Below are positions 47,441 through 58,475 of a stretch of DNA of 64,000 nt, in pieces. The stretch comes from Aurantiacibacter atlanticus (GTDB lineage Bacteria > Pseudomonadota > Alphaproteobacteria > Sphingomonadales > Sphingomonadaceae). The DNA is taken from contig NZ_CP011310.1 of NCBI RefSeq assembly GCF_001077815.2, forward strand, positions 2,604,001 through 2,668,000, read 5' to 3'. Each line of letters starts with the position of its first letter. Positions within the stretch are counted from its first letter, which is position 1. A program made the translations under genes and the position numbers. The notes under the pieces are model-generated. The model saw only the letters and a program-made list of their open reading frames with translations. It had not been told where the DNA came from and ran no database searches.

Positions 47441-47480
47441 GCGAAAGGGCGGCAGGCGCAGGCCTGCCGCCCTTTTTCGC
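47441..47480. terminator. Bidirectional terminator between the S9 peptidase and the OmpV-type gene
   Basis: AAAGGGCGGCAGGC (47444-47457) pairs with GCCTGCCGCCCTTT (47462-47475), loop GCAG, followed by TTTTT within 47473-47477; the opposite strand has AAAGGG preceded by TTTTCGC symmetry, so it serves both convergent genes. Confidence 0.88.
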
Positions 47481-47490
47481 AAAACAACTA

Positions 47491-48390
47491 TCAGAAGGTG
47501 TAGGCCAGTCCTACTGCACCAGTGAACTGGTCCTTAGATCCGCGTTCGGTGGTAAAGGGCGTATCGGCCGCGTCACCCAGCAAGCGCGAATATCCGCCGA
47601 GCAGGACGAGAGCGAGCCCGCCATTGGCCAGATCACCATCAAGATCAATCCCGAGGAACAGATTGGCGCCAACATTGGTGAAGCCACCGCCATCAGGATC
47701 AAACGGGGTCAGCGGCGACACGCCCGGACCGATATAGGCCGAAGGATCGACACCAAAGTTATAGTCGTGAAAATCCTCATCCGCCCATTCTGCGCCGATG
47801 GAAAGCGCTCCCGCCATTCCGCGGCTCAGCGGGGTGAAATATGATATGCCAGGGGACACCACCAAGCCTTCATGCGCCCCCGCAGCATCAAGCATGATAT
47901 CGGTGCTGAAAGACAAGCTGTCGTAAGGGTTGAGCACCTGGTTGATGCTGACGCCCACACTCGGCCCGACCTCTATCGCCCCGTCCAGCTCGCCATATTG
48001 CTTGACGATCTCATCCTCGATCTGGCCGGTGCGATTGTTCCTCAACCGCCCTGCTACGCCGAGACTGAGATCTACCTTGCCTTCACCATCGGGGATGAAA
48101 TCAAGCTTGAGCCCGCCCGCGCGCGGCGAAATCCCGATACCGCCCAGCGAACCTTGCGCAAATGGCAGGACCGAAACTACATAATCGTCCGATCCGGTGT
48201 ATGAAGAACTGACCGCAGCGCCAACGCCTACCGACAGATAATCGCCGTCATATACGGTTTCACTCATATCGACCGGACCTTGGGACACATTGACTTCATC
48301 GTCTTCGCTGGAAGTGTCCTGCGCCATGGCAGGCACCGCAAGTGTGACGGAGGCAAGAGCGGCAACAAGCCGCAGAGAGTGGTATTGCAT
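47491..48390 (-). CDS. MipA/OmpV-family outer membrane protein
   Basis: 299 residues from MQYHSLRLVAALASVTLAVPAMA|QD. Beta-barrel with alternating strands and a C-terminal aromatic GAVGLAYTF, the usual outer membrane end. MipA/OmpV signatures: VGVGAAVSSSYTGSDDYVVSVLPFAQGSLGGIGISPRAGGLKLDF and GVGVSINQVLN-like strands (GPSVGVSINQVLNPYDSLSF). Probably a scaffold or osmotic porin-type protein. Own promoter region upstream. Confidence 0.92.
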   Translation of the reverse strand: MQYHSLRLVAALASVTLAVPAMAQDTSSEDDEVNVSQGPVDMSETVYDGDYLSVGVGAAVSSSYTGSDDYVVSVLPFAQGSLGGIGISPRAGGLKLDFIPDGEGKVDLSLGVAGRLRNNRTGQIEDEIVKQYGELDGAIEVGPSVGVSINQVLNPYDSLSFSTDIMLDAAGAHEGLVVSPGISYFTPLSRGMAGALSIGAEWADEDFHDYNFGVDPSAYIGPGVSPLTPFDPDGGGFTNVGANLFLGIDLDGDLANGGLALVLLGGYSRLLGDAADTPFTTERGSKDQFTGAVGLAYTF

Positions 48391-48498
48391 CGAGTGGATT
48401 CCTTTGATGGTAAGGTCCTTTAACATCTAACGTGTTCATCAGGTTCCGCAATGATTACCGGTAGTTCCTAGGTGTGACATACAAGTGACAGGGCACCA

Positions 48499-49094
48499 TC
48501 ACACCGCCCCGCCCGCGCCTTGCCATTCGCGAATGGCATCCATTGGATAAAGCAACATAATGACGTTCAGCGTCAGATTATCGCGGATCGCCCACAGTGC
48601 CAGCAATTCAAGAAATAGCGCCAGCGCCAGTATTGCCCAGGCCGGCAGACGCACAGCGATCAGGAACCCGACCATCATCCAGCCGATATCGGCAGCGGAA
48701 TTGACGATGGAATCGCCTGTATAACCGTAGGCCGCAGTCGCCTCTCGGTAATGATTGATGACCGTGGGCGTGTTCTCGGCGATTTCCCACAGCGCTTCCA
48801 CCGCCACCGCGATCGGCAGGGCCCAACGTTCCGGCCTCCTGCCAAACAAGTGCCATCTTTGCCACAGCAGCCATGCAATCCCCGACATGATCAGGCCGTG
48901 GGTGAAATGGCTGGGTGAATACCAATCGTGATATGCTGGCTATTGCCTGCCGATTGGACCTTGCCATGCCACAGATCAATTGTGCCGCAGGTGCACATGG
49001 GCGGGCGATCCATGGCGAAAAGCACGGCAATTGCCGCGAACACGATAAATGCAGTAAGGAGCAGAGCCGGGCGATGCGGCAGAAGCTTTTCCAT
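48499..49094 (-). pseudogene. DUF2585 membrane protein, split by a single missing base
   Basis: The N-terminal frame (start 49094) reads MEKLLPHRPALLLTAFIVFAAI, then GTIDLWHGKVQSAGNSQHI, the DUF2585 hallmark, but then turns to nonsense and stops at 48891. The family continues HI-x-DWYSPSHFTHGLIMSGIAWLL; that very sequence is present in another frame, starting GAT TGG TAT just after CATATCAC (about 48937). The whole interval is 596 bases, one short of 199 codons, so one deleted base explains it. The remainder with NTPTVINHYREATAAYGYTGDSIVNSAADIGWMMVGFL is normal DUF2585. It is either a recent pseudogene or a sequencing error. Confidence 0.8.
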
Positions 49095-49214
49095 TCACGC
49101 CAGCATTACGGCACGCACTAAGCCTGGCAAGCACGCAATGGCGGCACTGGCCCGCCACTACGGACTAGTGACCATCATTGCCTCGCCCCGGCAATCCGCT
49201 AAGGCACCGGAATA

Positions 49215-50411
49215 ATGAGCGAACGCGATTGCGATATAGCCATCATTGGCGGCGGCCTTTCAGGCGGATTGATTGCCTTGGCGCTGGCCCGTCGTCGGCC
49301 AGAACTATCCGTCCGGCTGATTGAAGGCGGCCCGAAACTGGGCGGCAATCACCGCTGGAGCTGGTTTGCAACCGATCTGGATCACGACGGAGAGGATCTG
49401 CTCTCTCCAATCCGCAAGATTGATTGGGATGGCGGTTATGAAGTGCGCTTTCCGGGCCATACGCGCCGGCTGGATGCCGCCTACCGATCCATCGACAGCG
49501 CAGATTTTTCCGCCGCGCTGGAACGGGAACTGGCGCCGGGCACGATTCTGACTGGCCGGGATGCCGCCAGATTGACCGGCAGCGGCGTTACCTTGCGTGA
49601 TGGAACGCAGATTACCGCGCGCAGCGTCATCGATTGCCGTGGCTTTGCCGCGACAGGCGATCTGGAAGGCGGCTGGCAGGTCTTTATGGGACGGCATTTG
49701 CGCACGCCATCGCCGCATGGGGTGGACCGCCCGATCATCATGGATGCGACGGTGGATCAGACGCATGGCTACCGCTTCACATATGTGCTGCCGCTGGGTC
49801 TGAACGATCTTTTCATCGAAGATACCTATTATCAGGATACGCATGAACTGGACCGCTCAGCCCTGTCCGGACGGATCGACGCATATCAGCGCCAGCATGG
49901 CTGGACGGGTGAACCTGTCAGCTTTGAAACCGGTATTCTGCCTGTCATCACTGGCGGCAATTTCGCTGATTTCCAGGCCGCTCATCGAATTCCCGGCGTC
50001 AGCGTGGCAGGTGCGCGGGGCGGGTTTGTCCACCCACTCACCAGCTATACCCTGCCTATCGCGGTCAGGACTGCGCTGATGGTTGCCAAGGATGCAGATC
50101 TGCCGGGCGATCAATTATCCGCCAAGCTGGAAACGCATGCTCGCCAGCACTGGCGGGCCATGCGCTATTACCGGCTGCTGGGCCGCATGCTGTTTTGCGG
50201 GGCAGAGCCGCAGGAGCGATACCGGATTTTCAAACGTTTCTACCGCTTGCCTGAACCGCTTATCGAACGTTTCTATGCCGGAAAATCCACCATGAAGGAT
50301 CGGCTGCGCGTGCTTTCAGGCCGTCCGCCAATACCGATGAAGCGGGCAATTCCAGCGCTGTTCAGTCATTGCCCCGGCTTGTTGGCTCCCAATCGCAAGG
50401 ACCATCGATGA
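49215..50411 (+). CDS. crtY: Lycopene beta-cyclase CrtY
   Basis: 398 residues. N-terminal FAD-binding Rossmann motif (DIAIIGGGLSGGLIALALA), later GNHRWSWF, FIEDTYY-type signature (LFIEDTYYQDT), GARGGFVHPLTSYTLPIAVRTA and FYAGKSTMKDRLRVL. Cyclises both ends of lycopene to beta-carotene. First gene of crtY-crtI-LOG-crtB. Its last four bases overlap the crtI start (ATGA, 50408-50411). Confidence 0.96.
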   Translation: MSERDCDIAIIGGGLSGGLIALALARRRPELSVRLIEGGPKLGGNHRWSWFATDLDHDGEDLLSPIRKIDWDGGYEVRFPGHTRRLDAAYRSIDSADFSAALERELAPGTILTGRDAARLTGSGVTLRDGTQITARSVIDCRGFAATGDLEGGWQVFMGRHLRTPSPHGVDRPIIMDATVDQTHGYRFTYVLPLGLNDLFIEDTYYQDTHELDRSALSGRIDAYQRQHGWTGEPVSFETGILPVITGGNFADFQAAHRIPGVSVAGARGGFVHPLTSYTLPIAVRTALMVAKDADLPGDQLSAKLETHARQHWRAMRYYRLLGRMLFCGAEPQERYRIFKRFYRLPEPLIERFYAGKSTMKDRLRVLSGRPPIPMKRAIPALFSHCPGLLAPNRKDHR

Positions 50412-51904
50412 AAACTCCCGAAGGACGAACCGCCTGCGTGATTGGTGCCGGTTTTGGCGGCATGGCGCTGGCCATCCGTCTGCAAAGCGCGGGCATTGCT
50501 ACCACTGTTATAGAAGGGCGCGACAAGCCCGGCGGCCGTGCCTATTTCTGGCAGCAGGACGGCTTTACCTTTGATGGCGGCCCCACTGTCATCACCGATC
50601 CGCCATGCCTGCGCGAATTATGGGAGCTTTCGGGCCATGACATGGATGATGATCTGGAACTGATGCCTGTCAGTCCGTTCTATCGTCTCAATTGGCCCGA
50701 CGGCACAAATTTCGATTATTCGAACGACAAGCAAAATCTGCACAAGGAGATCGCCAAGCTCGATCCCGCCGATGTCGCAGGCTACGACCGCTTTCTGCAA
50801 TATTCCAGTGCCGTGCATGATGAAGGTTACGTCAAGCTGGGGACTGTGCCCTTCCTCGATTTCAAAAGCATGCTGAAAGCCGCACCTGCCTTGGCCAAGC
50901 ATCAGGCATGGCGCAGCGTCTATTCCATTGTCAGCAAATTTGTTCGTAATGAAAAGCTGCGCGAGGCGCTCAGCTTCCATACGCTGCTTGTGGGCGGCGA
51001 TCCGATGAAGACCAGCAGCATCTATGCGCTGATTCACAAGCTGGAGATGACCGGCGGCGTATGGTGGACGCGTGGCGGCACCAATCGCCTGATAGCCGGA
51101 ATGGTCCGCCATTTTGAACGGCTGGGCGGGACGATGCGCGTAGGCGATGCAGTAGAACGGGTAGAAACCACCGGTAACCGCGCCACGGGGGTAACTACTC
51201 AGGGCGGCTGGTCAGGCAAATTCGATGCGGTCGCCAGCAATGCCGATATCGTCCATTCCTACAAGAAATTGCTGGGCGACAATCATCGCGGCAGGACGCA
51301 TGGCAAGGCGCTGGCGAAAAAGAAATATTCGCCCAGCCTGTTCGTCGTGCATTTCGGAGTGGAAGGCAGCTGGCCGGGCATACCGCACCACATGATCCTG
51401 TTCGGCCCGCGTTATAAAGGATTGCTGCAGGACATTTATGACAAGGGCATCCTGCCAGCAGATTTCTCGATCTATCTGCACCATCCCACCGTCACCGATC
51501 CCAGCATGGCGCCGGAAGGCAAAAGCTCCTTCTATGCGCTGGTCCCCGTCGCCCACATGGGCAAGCTGACGGTCGATTGGGACGAGATCGGCCCAAGGCT
51601 TGAAAAACGGGTGCTGGATGAAGTCGGCAGGCGGCTTATCCCTGATATCCATGATCGCATTGTCACCAAGTTCCATTACGCGCCAAAGGATTTCGCGCAG
51701 GATTTGAACGCTCATCTCGGCAGTGCCTTCAGCCTCGAGCCACTACTGACGCAAAGCGCCTTCTTCCGCGCGCATAATCGGGACGACACAATCGGCAATT
51801 TCTACCTTGTCGGCGCAGGCACGCATCCCGGCGCGGGCATCCCCGGTGTGGTGGGCAGCGCCAAGGCGACAGCGGGGCTGATGATCGACGATCTTAGCAG
51901 ATAG
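50408..51904 (+). CDS. crtI: Phytoene desaturase CrtI
   Basis: 498 residues from ATG 50408 (MKTPEGRTACVIGAGFGGMALAIRLQSAG). FAD motif, then GGRAYFWQQDGFTFDGGPTVITDP, and the C-terminal phytoene dehydrogenase tail NFYLVGAGTHPGAGIPGVVGSAKATAGLM. Adds up to four double bonds to turn phytoene into lycopene. The overlap with crtY supports coupled translation. The gap to the next gene is 98 bases. Confidence 0.97.
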   Translation: MKTPEGRTACVIGAGFGGMALAIRLQSAGIATTVIEGRDKPGGRAYFWQQDGFTFDGGPTVITDPPCLRELWELSGHDMDDDLELMPVSPFYRLNWPDGTNFDYSNDKQNLHKEIAKLDPADVAGYDRFLQYSSAVHDEGYVKLGTVPFLDFKSMLKAAPALAKHQAWRSVYSIVSKFVRNEKLREALSFHTLLVGGDPMKTSSIYALIHKLEMTGGVWWTRGGTNRLIAGMVRHFERLGGTMRVGDAVERVETTGNRATGVTTQGGWSGKFDAVASNADIVHSYKKLLGDNHRGRTHGKALAKKKYSPSLFVVHFGVEGSWPGIPHHMILFGPRYKGLLQDIYDKGILPADFSIYLHHPTVTDPSMAPEGKSSFYALVPVAHMGKLTVDWDEIGPRLEKRVLDEVGRRLIPDIHDRIVTKFHYAPKDFAQDLNAHLGSAFSLEPLLTQSAFFRAHNRDDTIGNFYLVGAGTHPGAGIPGVVGSAKATAGLMIDDLSR

Positions 51905-52002
51905 CGGGGCATGCCTTCGATAGCCGCACTGGCAAAAAGGCGTAGCGCATTGCATAGGGTCTGTCCCGCAGTGCATTTCCAATCCAGCAAGGGCATTCCT
52001 TC

Positions 52003-52584
52003 ATGAACCGTATCGCCGTCTATTGCGGCTCTGCCACGCCGCCTGACCCGCGATTTATCGAATTGGCAACACAGGTCGGCCGCAGCCTTGCAGAGCGCGG
52101 CATTGGCATTGTCTATGGCGGCGGCAAGGCGGGGCTCATGGGCGCGCTGGCGACAGGCGCGCTGGATGCGGGCGGCGAGGTAATCGGCGTGATCCCACAG
52201 GCGCTGAAAGACATGGAGGTCGCCAATCTGGATTGCACCCAGTTGCATGTGGTCGATACCATGCACCAGCGCAAACAGGCTTTTACCGATCTTTCAGACG
52301 GCTTCATTACACTGCCCGGCGGTGTCGGGACGATGGACGAATTGTGGGAAGCTGTCAGCTGGGCGCAGCTGGGCTATCACAACAATCCAGTCGGGCTGCT
52401 CAATGCCCTGGGATATTATGACGGTCTTGTTGCGTTCAACAGCCAGATGGCCGAAAGTGGGTTTGTCAGGCAAGCCCATCGAGATATCGTTATTGTAAGC
52501 GAAACGCTGGAGGAACTGCTGGAAAAGATGGCCGCCTACACGCCTGGCACAACAATCGTGCAAATGCGCGCAGAGGATTTGTGA
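52003..52584 (+). CDS. LOG-family (TIGR00730) nucleotide phosphoribohydrolase
   Basis: 193 residues. Signatures of the LONELY GUY family: GIVYGGGKAGLMGALATGAL, MHQRKQAF (usual MHERK) and PGGVGTMDELWE (105-116). Members release a nucleobase from a nucleoside 5'-monophosphate, including cytokinins in some organisms; in bacteria the physiological substrate is often unclear. It sits between crtI and crtB, and its final TGA overlaps the GTG start of crtB. This placement is unusual for a carotenoid operon. Confidence 0.93.
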   Translation: MNRIAVYCGSATPPDPRFIELATQVGRSLAERGIGIVYGGGKAGLMGALATGALDAGGEVIGVIPQALKDMEVANLDCTQLHVVDTMHQRKQAFTDLSDGFITLPGGVGTMDELWEAVSWAQLGYHNNPVGLLNALGYYDGLVAFNSQMAESGFVRQAHRDIVIVSETLEELLEKMAAYTPGTTIVQMRAEDL

Positions 52585-53666
52585 AGCGCGTCAGCCCTCG
52601 CCCACTGGTCGCAAGCCACGTGATCCGCACGACTCCGCGGCAGATCGGCGGAGGTCGCTCGCGCGAGGCGTTGGTGGCACAGGCGCAGGCAAGCATTGCC
52701 AGAGGCTCAAAAAGCTTCGCCTTCGCGTCCATGCTCTTCGACAAGCCCACACGTGAACGCGCGCATTTGCTATATGCTTGGTGCCGCCGGTGTGATGATA
52801 TTGTCGACGGGCAGGATCACGGTGGCGAACTGAAGCTGGACAGTTCCTCTACGGTGGACCGGGTGGAAGCGATCCGCATCCTCACCCACCGTGCACTGGA
52901 AGGCCAGCCAACTGCCGATAATGAATTTGATGCATTGGGTCAGGTTGCCAGCGAATCCAAATTGACGCGCGAAATGTGCGACGATGTGATCGACGGTTTT
53001 GCCCTTGATGCCATCGGATGGCGCCCCCGCACAGAAGCGGATTTGATGCGTTATTGCTATCATGTTGCGGGCTCTGTCGGCGTGATGATGGCGCATGTCA
53101 TGGGTGTGCCGCTCGATGCAAATGAAACCTTTGACAGAGCCTGCGATCTTGGCCTTGCCTTCCAGCTCAACAATATTGCCCGCGATATCTCGGAAGATGA
53201 TGCTGCGGGCCGTTGCTATCTGCCCGAAGAATGGCTTGCCGAAATGGATATCCCGCCCGGTCAGCACATGAAGCCGCAATATCGCAAGCAATTGGTGAAG
53301 CTGACGCGCCGCCTGGTCGATCTTGCCAGCCAGCACGAGGCCGCCGCGCGGCTGGGCGCCGGCCAATTGCGCTTTCGCCAGCGCTGGGCAGTGCTGGCAG
53401 CGGCCAATATATATGGCGCTATCGGCAGGGAAGTGGTGCGCCGCGGCGATGCAGCTTGGGACCGCCGCGTCCATACCGGCTTATTCAACAAGATACGCCA
53501 CACCACGGCCGCATTTAAAGAGGCGATTAGCGGTTCCTTCGAACCTGAAACCATGCCCGAGTGGACTCGCGGCCGCCTGTTGGTTGCAGCGCGCATGGCA
53601 GGGCCGGTTGCCGATGTCCCGCGCACCCCCATCCGTGATGAGGATGTCCGCCGCAAGGAAGACTGA
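52581..53666 (+). CDS. crtB: Phytoene synthase CrtB
   Basis: 361 residues from GTG 52581, with AGAGGA a few bases upstream inside the LOG gene. First Asp-rich motif WCRRCDDIVDG (D72, D73), second near LNNIARDISEDDAAGRCYLP. Condenses two geranylgeranyl-PP into phytoene. The N-terminal ~40 residues (RPLVASHVIRTTPRQIGGGRS) are longer than in E. uredovora and look disordered. crtE and crtZ are not in the window. Confidence 0.96.
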   Translation: MKRVSPRPLVASHVIRTTPRQIGGGRSREALVAQAQASIARGSKSFAFASMLFDKPTRERAHLLYAWCRRCDDIVDGQDHGGELKLDSSSTVDRVEAIRILTHRALEGQPTADNEFDALGQVASESKLTREMCDDVIDGFALDAIGWRPRTEADLMRYCYHVAGSVGVMMAHVMGVPLDANETFDRACDLGLAFQLNNIARDISEDDAAGRCYLPEEWLAEMDIPPGQHMKPQYRKQLVKLTRRLVDLASQHEAAARLGAGQLRFRQRWAVLAAANIYGAIGREVVRRGDAAWDRRVHTGLFNKIRHTTAAFKEAISGSFEPETMPEWTRGRLLVAARMAGPVADVPRTPIRDEDVRRKED

Positions 53667-53704
53667 TAGTTGCGAATGCAAGTATATTGGCGCAGAGGAT
53701 GCGG

Positions 53705-55674
<1,970 letters not shown>

Positions 55675-55678
<4 letters not shown>

Positions 55679-57147
55679 CCGCCCATATATTCCGCCAGCG
55701 CCGCCTGATTGTCGGCGCTCATATGCAGCCCCAGCTTGGTTCGCCGCCACAGCACGTCTTCCGCCGTCATTGCCCATTCCCTGTCGCGCAGATAGGTAAG
55801 TTCGGCCTCACTCAGCCCTGCACCGAACATGCGGCCAAGATCTTCCCAGCCCTTCGCCTCACCCAGCCAATCCACCGCGCGCGTGCCATAGGCGCGGCCT
55901 ATGCGAACAAGATCGCACATCGGCAGAAATGGATAATCTTCAGCCAGGACATTGATGAGGTGGGCCTGCGCCTCCATCGGAAAATCGCCACCCGGCAGCG
56001 GCGCGTCCTGGGTCCAGCCTTCACCTTCAAGCACGGGCAGGCGCGTGGCCAGCTTTTCTATCGCGTCTTGTGCCACGTGGCGATAGGATGTGATCTTGCC
56101 GCCATAAATGCCCAGCATCGGCGCGCCGCGAGAAGCATCGCTCAGCGCCAGCTTGTATCCGCGGGTTGCTGCCTCTGGCTTGCCCGAGCCATCATCCACC
56201 AATGCGCGCACACCGGCATAGGTATGGATGACATCGGCCGGCGTCACGTCATGATCGAAATAGCGGTTCACTGCATCGCACAGATAACGAATTTCGTCTG
56301 CGCTCGCCTCAACATCGTCAAGGTCGCCCGCATGATCGGCATCAGTCGTGCCGATCAGCGTAAAATTCTCTTCCCACGGGATTGCAAAGCAGATGCGCGT
56401 ATCGGGCTGTTGCAGGATATAGGCGTAATCATGCTCAAACAATTTGGGCACTACGATGTGCGATCCGCGCACGCGGCGGATGCCATATGCGGGGCGTTCA
56501 CCGGCAAGGCCCGCCAGATCGTCTGCCCCCGGCCCCGCGGCATTGATAAGCGCGCGGGCGGTAAAAGTTTCGCCGCCCGCCGCGATATGCCAGATCTCGC
56601 CTTCGCGCCGCGCGGATGTGAGCGCGCAGCGTGTCCGGATAACGGCCCCGCGCTCTGCGGCATCCACCGCGTTGAGCACCACCAGCCGCGCATCGTCTAC
56701 CCATCCATCCGAATATTCAAAAGCTGCTTTATAGGGCGCTTCCAGTGCATCCCCTGCCGGGTGCTGGCGCAGCTTGATCGGTTTGGCCCTCTTCAGCTTC
56801 CCGCGTCCGCCAATGGTATCGTAAAGAAGCAATCCCGCGCGCAACATCCACTTCGGCCGCATGTCGTGGGTGACGGGCAGCACAAATCGCATTGGGCGGA
56901 TAATATGCGGCGCTATCCGCCACAAGATCTCGCGCTCCTGCAATGCTTCTCTTACCAGCGCAAATTCGTAATATTCCAGATATCGCAGACCGCCATGCAC
57001 CAGCTTGGTCGATTTGCTGGAAGTTCCGCTCGCCAGATCGCCCTTCTCCAACAGCAATACGCTCGCCCCGCGTCCTGCTGCATCACGCGCAATGCCGGTG
57101 CCGTTTATGCCTCCGCCAATGATGGCGAGATCATAGGGATCGTTCAT
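55675..57147 (-). CDS. glpD: Aerobic glycerol-3-phosphate dehydrogenase
   Basis: 490 residues. FAD motif DLAIIGGGINGTGIARDAAGRGASVLLLEKGDLASGTSSKSTKLVHGGLRYLE, then VRGSHIVVPKLF, IGTTDADHAGDLDDVEASADEI and the C-terminal DUF-like region with DVLWRRTKLGLHM. Oxidises glycerol-3-phosphate to DHAP at the membrane. Its start overlaps the stop of the MFS gene upstream (ATGA at 57144-57147), so both are on one transcript; the two stops with mccA overlap by four bases (convergent). Confidence 0.96.
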
Positions 57148-58400
57148 GGAATTGCCCTGTGGCGCGGCCCCTTATTGAGTCGCCTGAACAATTTGCCACG
57201 TTCGCTGAATAGCACAAGCATAAGGGCGGTGCTCGAACAGATCAGCAATGACCAGGCAAAGGGAATGGATGTCCCGTCAAAGGATTGGCCGATCAGCGCA
57301 CCCACGATACCCGCCCCCGTCATGCGCAGGAAAGTCTGCACGCTGGACGCAGCGCCCGCAGTTTGCGCAAAAGGTTGCATTGCGATGGACCCGAAATTGG
57401 CACCAAGAAAGCCGAGTAGTCCCAGGTTGATGCTCATCAGCGGGATGAACCAGTAAAGGCTGCCGGGGTGGACATAGGATGACCAGACCTGCACCGCGCT
57501 GACTGCCACGAAAATGATGACTCCCAGATGTGATACTCTGCGCGCACCAAACCGCTCGACGATTTGCGAATTGAGGATGTTGGACACCGCCATCACCGCC
57601 GCCGTGCCGCCGAATACCAGCGGGAAGGCGGCGCCAACGCCAAAATAGTCCTGCAAAAGCTGCTGCGAGGAATTTATGTATCCGAACACGCTGCCGACCA
57701 GCAGCATGGACCCTGTGACATATCCGATGGCCTGACGGTTGAAGAGCGCCGCGTGCATATTGCGGGCAATTGCAGGGATGATGATAAGCTGGCGGTTGGC
57801 CGGGCTCAGCGTTTCAGGCAGGCGGAAATATACCCAGACGGCGGCGATTGCGGCGACAGAGGCGAGAAGGACGAATATCCAGCGCCAGCCCGCCACCATC
57901 AAGACCGCCTGCCCCAAGCTGGGCGCGACCACCGGCACGGTGATAAAGACCGCCGCAATCAGCGACATCTGCCGTGCCATTTTGTCCCCTTCATAAAGAT
58001 CGCGCACCACGGCAACCGGCGCAACGATCAGCCCTGCGCCAAGCACGCCATTGATGGCCCGTACCGCCAGCAAAGCCTCGAAATTGGTCAGCAAGGCCGT
58101 GACGAGCGAAAGGACGGTGAAAGATGCCAGCGCCAACAGGATGATCGGGCGGCGGCCGAAGCGATCGGCAAAGCTGCCCGGCACAAGACAACCGATACCC
58201 ATCGCGATCATGTAGACCGCGATAACGAGCTGCCGGTCATTGCCATCGGCCGCCCCCAGTTCGCGCGCCATGTCTTCCAGAGCCGGAAGCATCGCGTCGA
58301 TCGAGAACGCATTGAGGCTCATCAACAGGGCGAGCAGAAAGATCAGCTCTCGCTTGCCAAGGGGGAGGGAGTCCAGCGTAGTATTTGCTGCAATTGCCAT
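57144..58400 (-). CDS. Bcr/CflA-type multidrug efflux MFS transporter
   Basis: 418 residues with 12 membrane helices. MFS loop motif GSFADRFGRRPIILLAL (about 75-91), N-terminal FSIDAMLPALEDMARELGA, typical of Bcr/CflA (drug resistance/sulfonamide-bicyclomycin) exporters. It may export drugs or another compound. Its coupling to glpD is unusual and could mean a different substrate, such as a glycerol-type compound. Confidence 0.88.
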   Translation of the reverse strand: MAIAANTTLDSLPLGKRELIFLLALLMSLNAFSIDAMLPALEDMARELGAADGNDRQLVIAVYMIAMGIGCLVPGSFADRFGRRPIILLALASFTVLSLVTALLTNFEALLAVRAINGVLGAGLIVAPVAVVRDLYEGDKMARQMSLIAAVFITVPVVAPSLGQAVLMVAGWRWIFVLLASVAAIAAVWVYFRLPETLSPANRQLIIIPAIARNMHAALFNRQAIGYVTGSMLLVGSVFGYINSSQQLLQDYFGVGAAFPLVFGGTAAVMAVSNILNSQIVERFGARRVSHLGVIIFVAVSAVQVWSSYVHPGSLYWFIPLMSINLGLLGFLGANFGSIAMQPFAQTAGAASSVQTFLRMTGAGIVGALIGQSFDGTSIPFAWSLLICSSTALMLVLFSERGKLFRRLNKGPRHRAIP

Positions 58401-58475
58401 CTTCCGCGCCTAGCCCCGCTGCACTTGCGAGAAAAGAATTAAAACAAGATCGATCGCTGTCTATAGAAAGAACAG

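Noticed and set aside
55723-57456. 577-codon open frame on the plus strand
   Set aside because: It is antisense to glpD and the start of the MFS gene; composition artefact.
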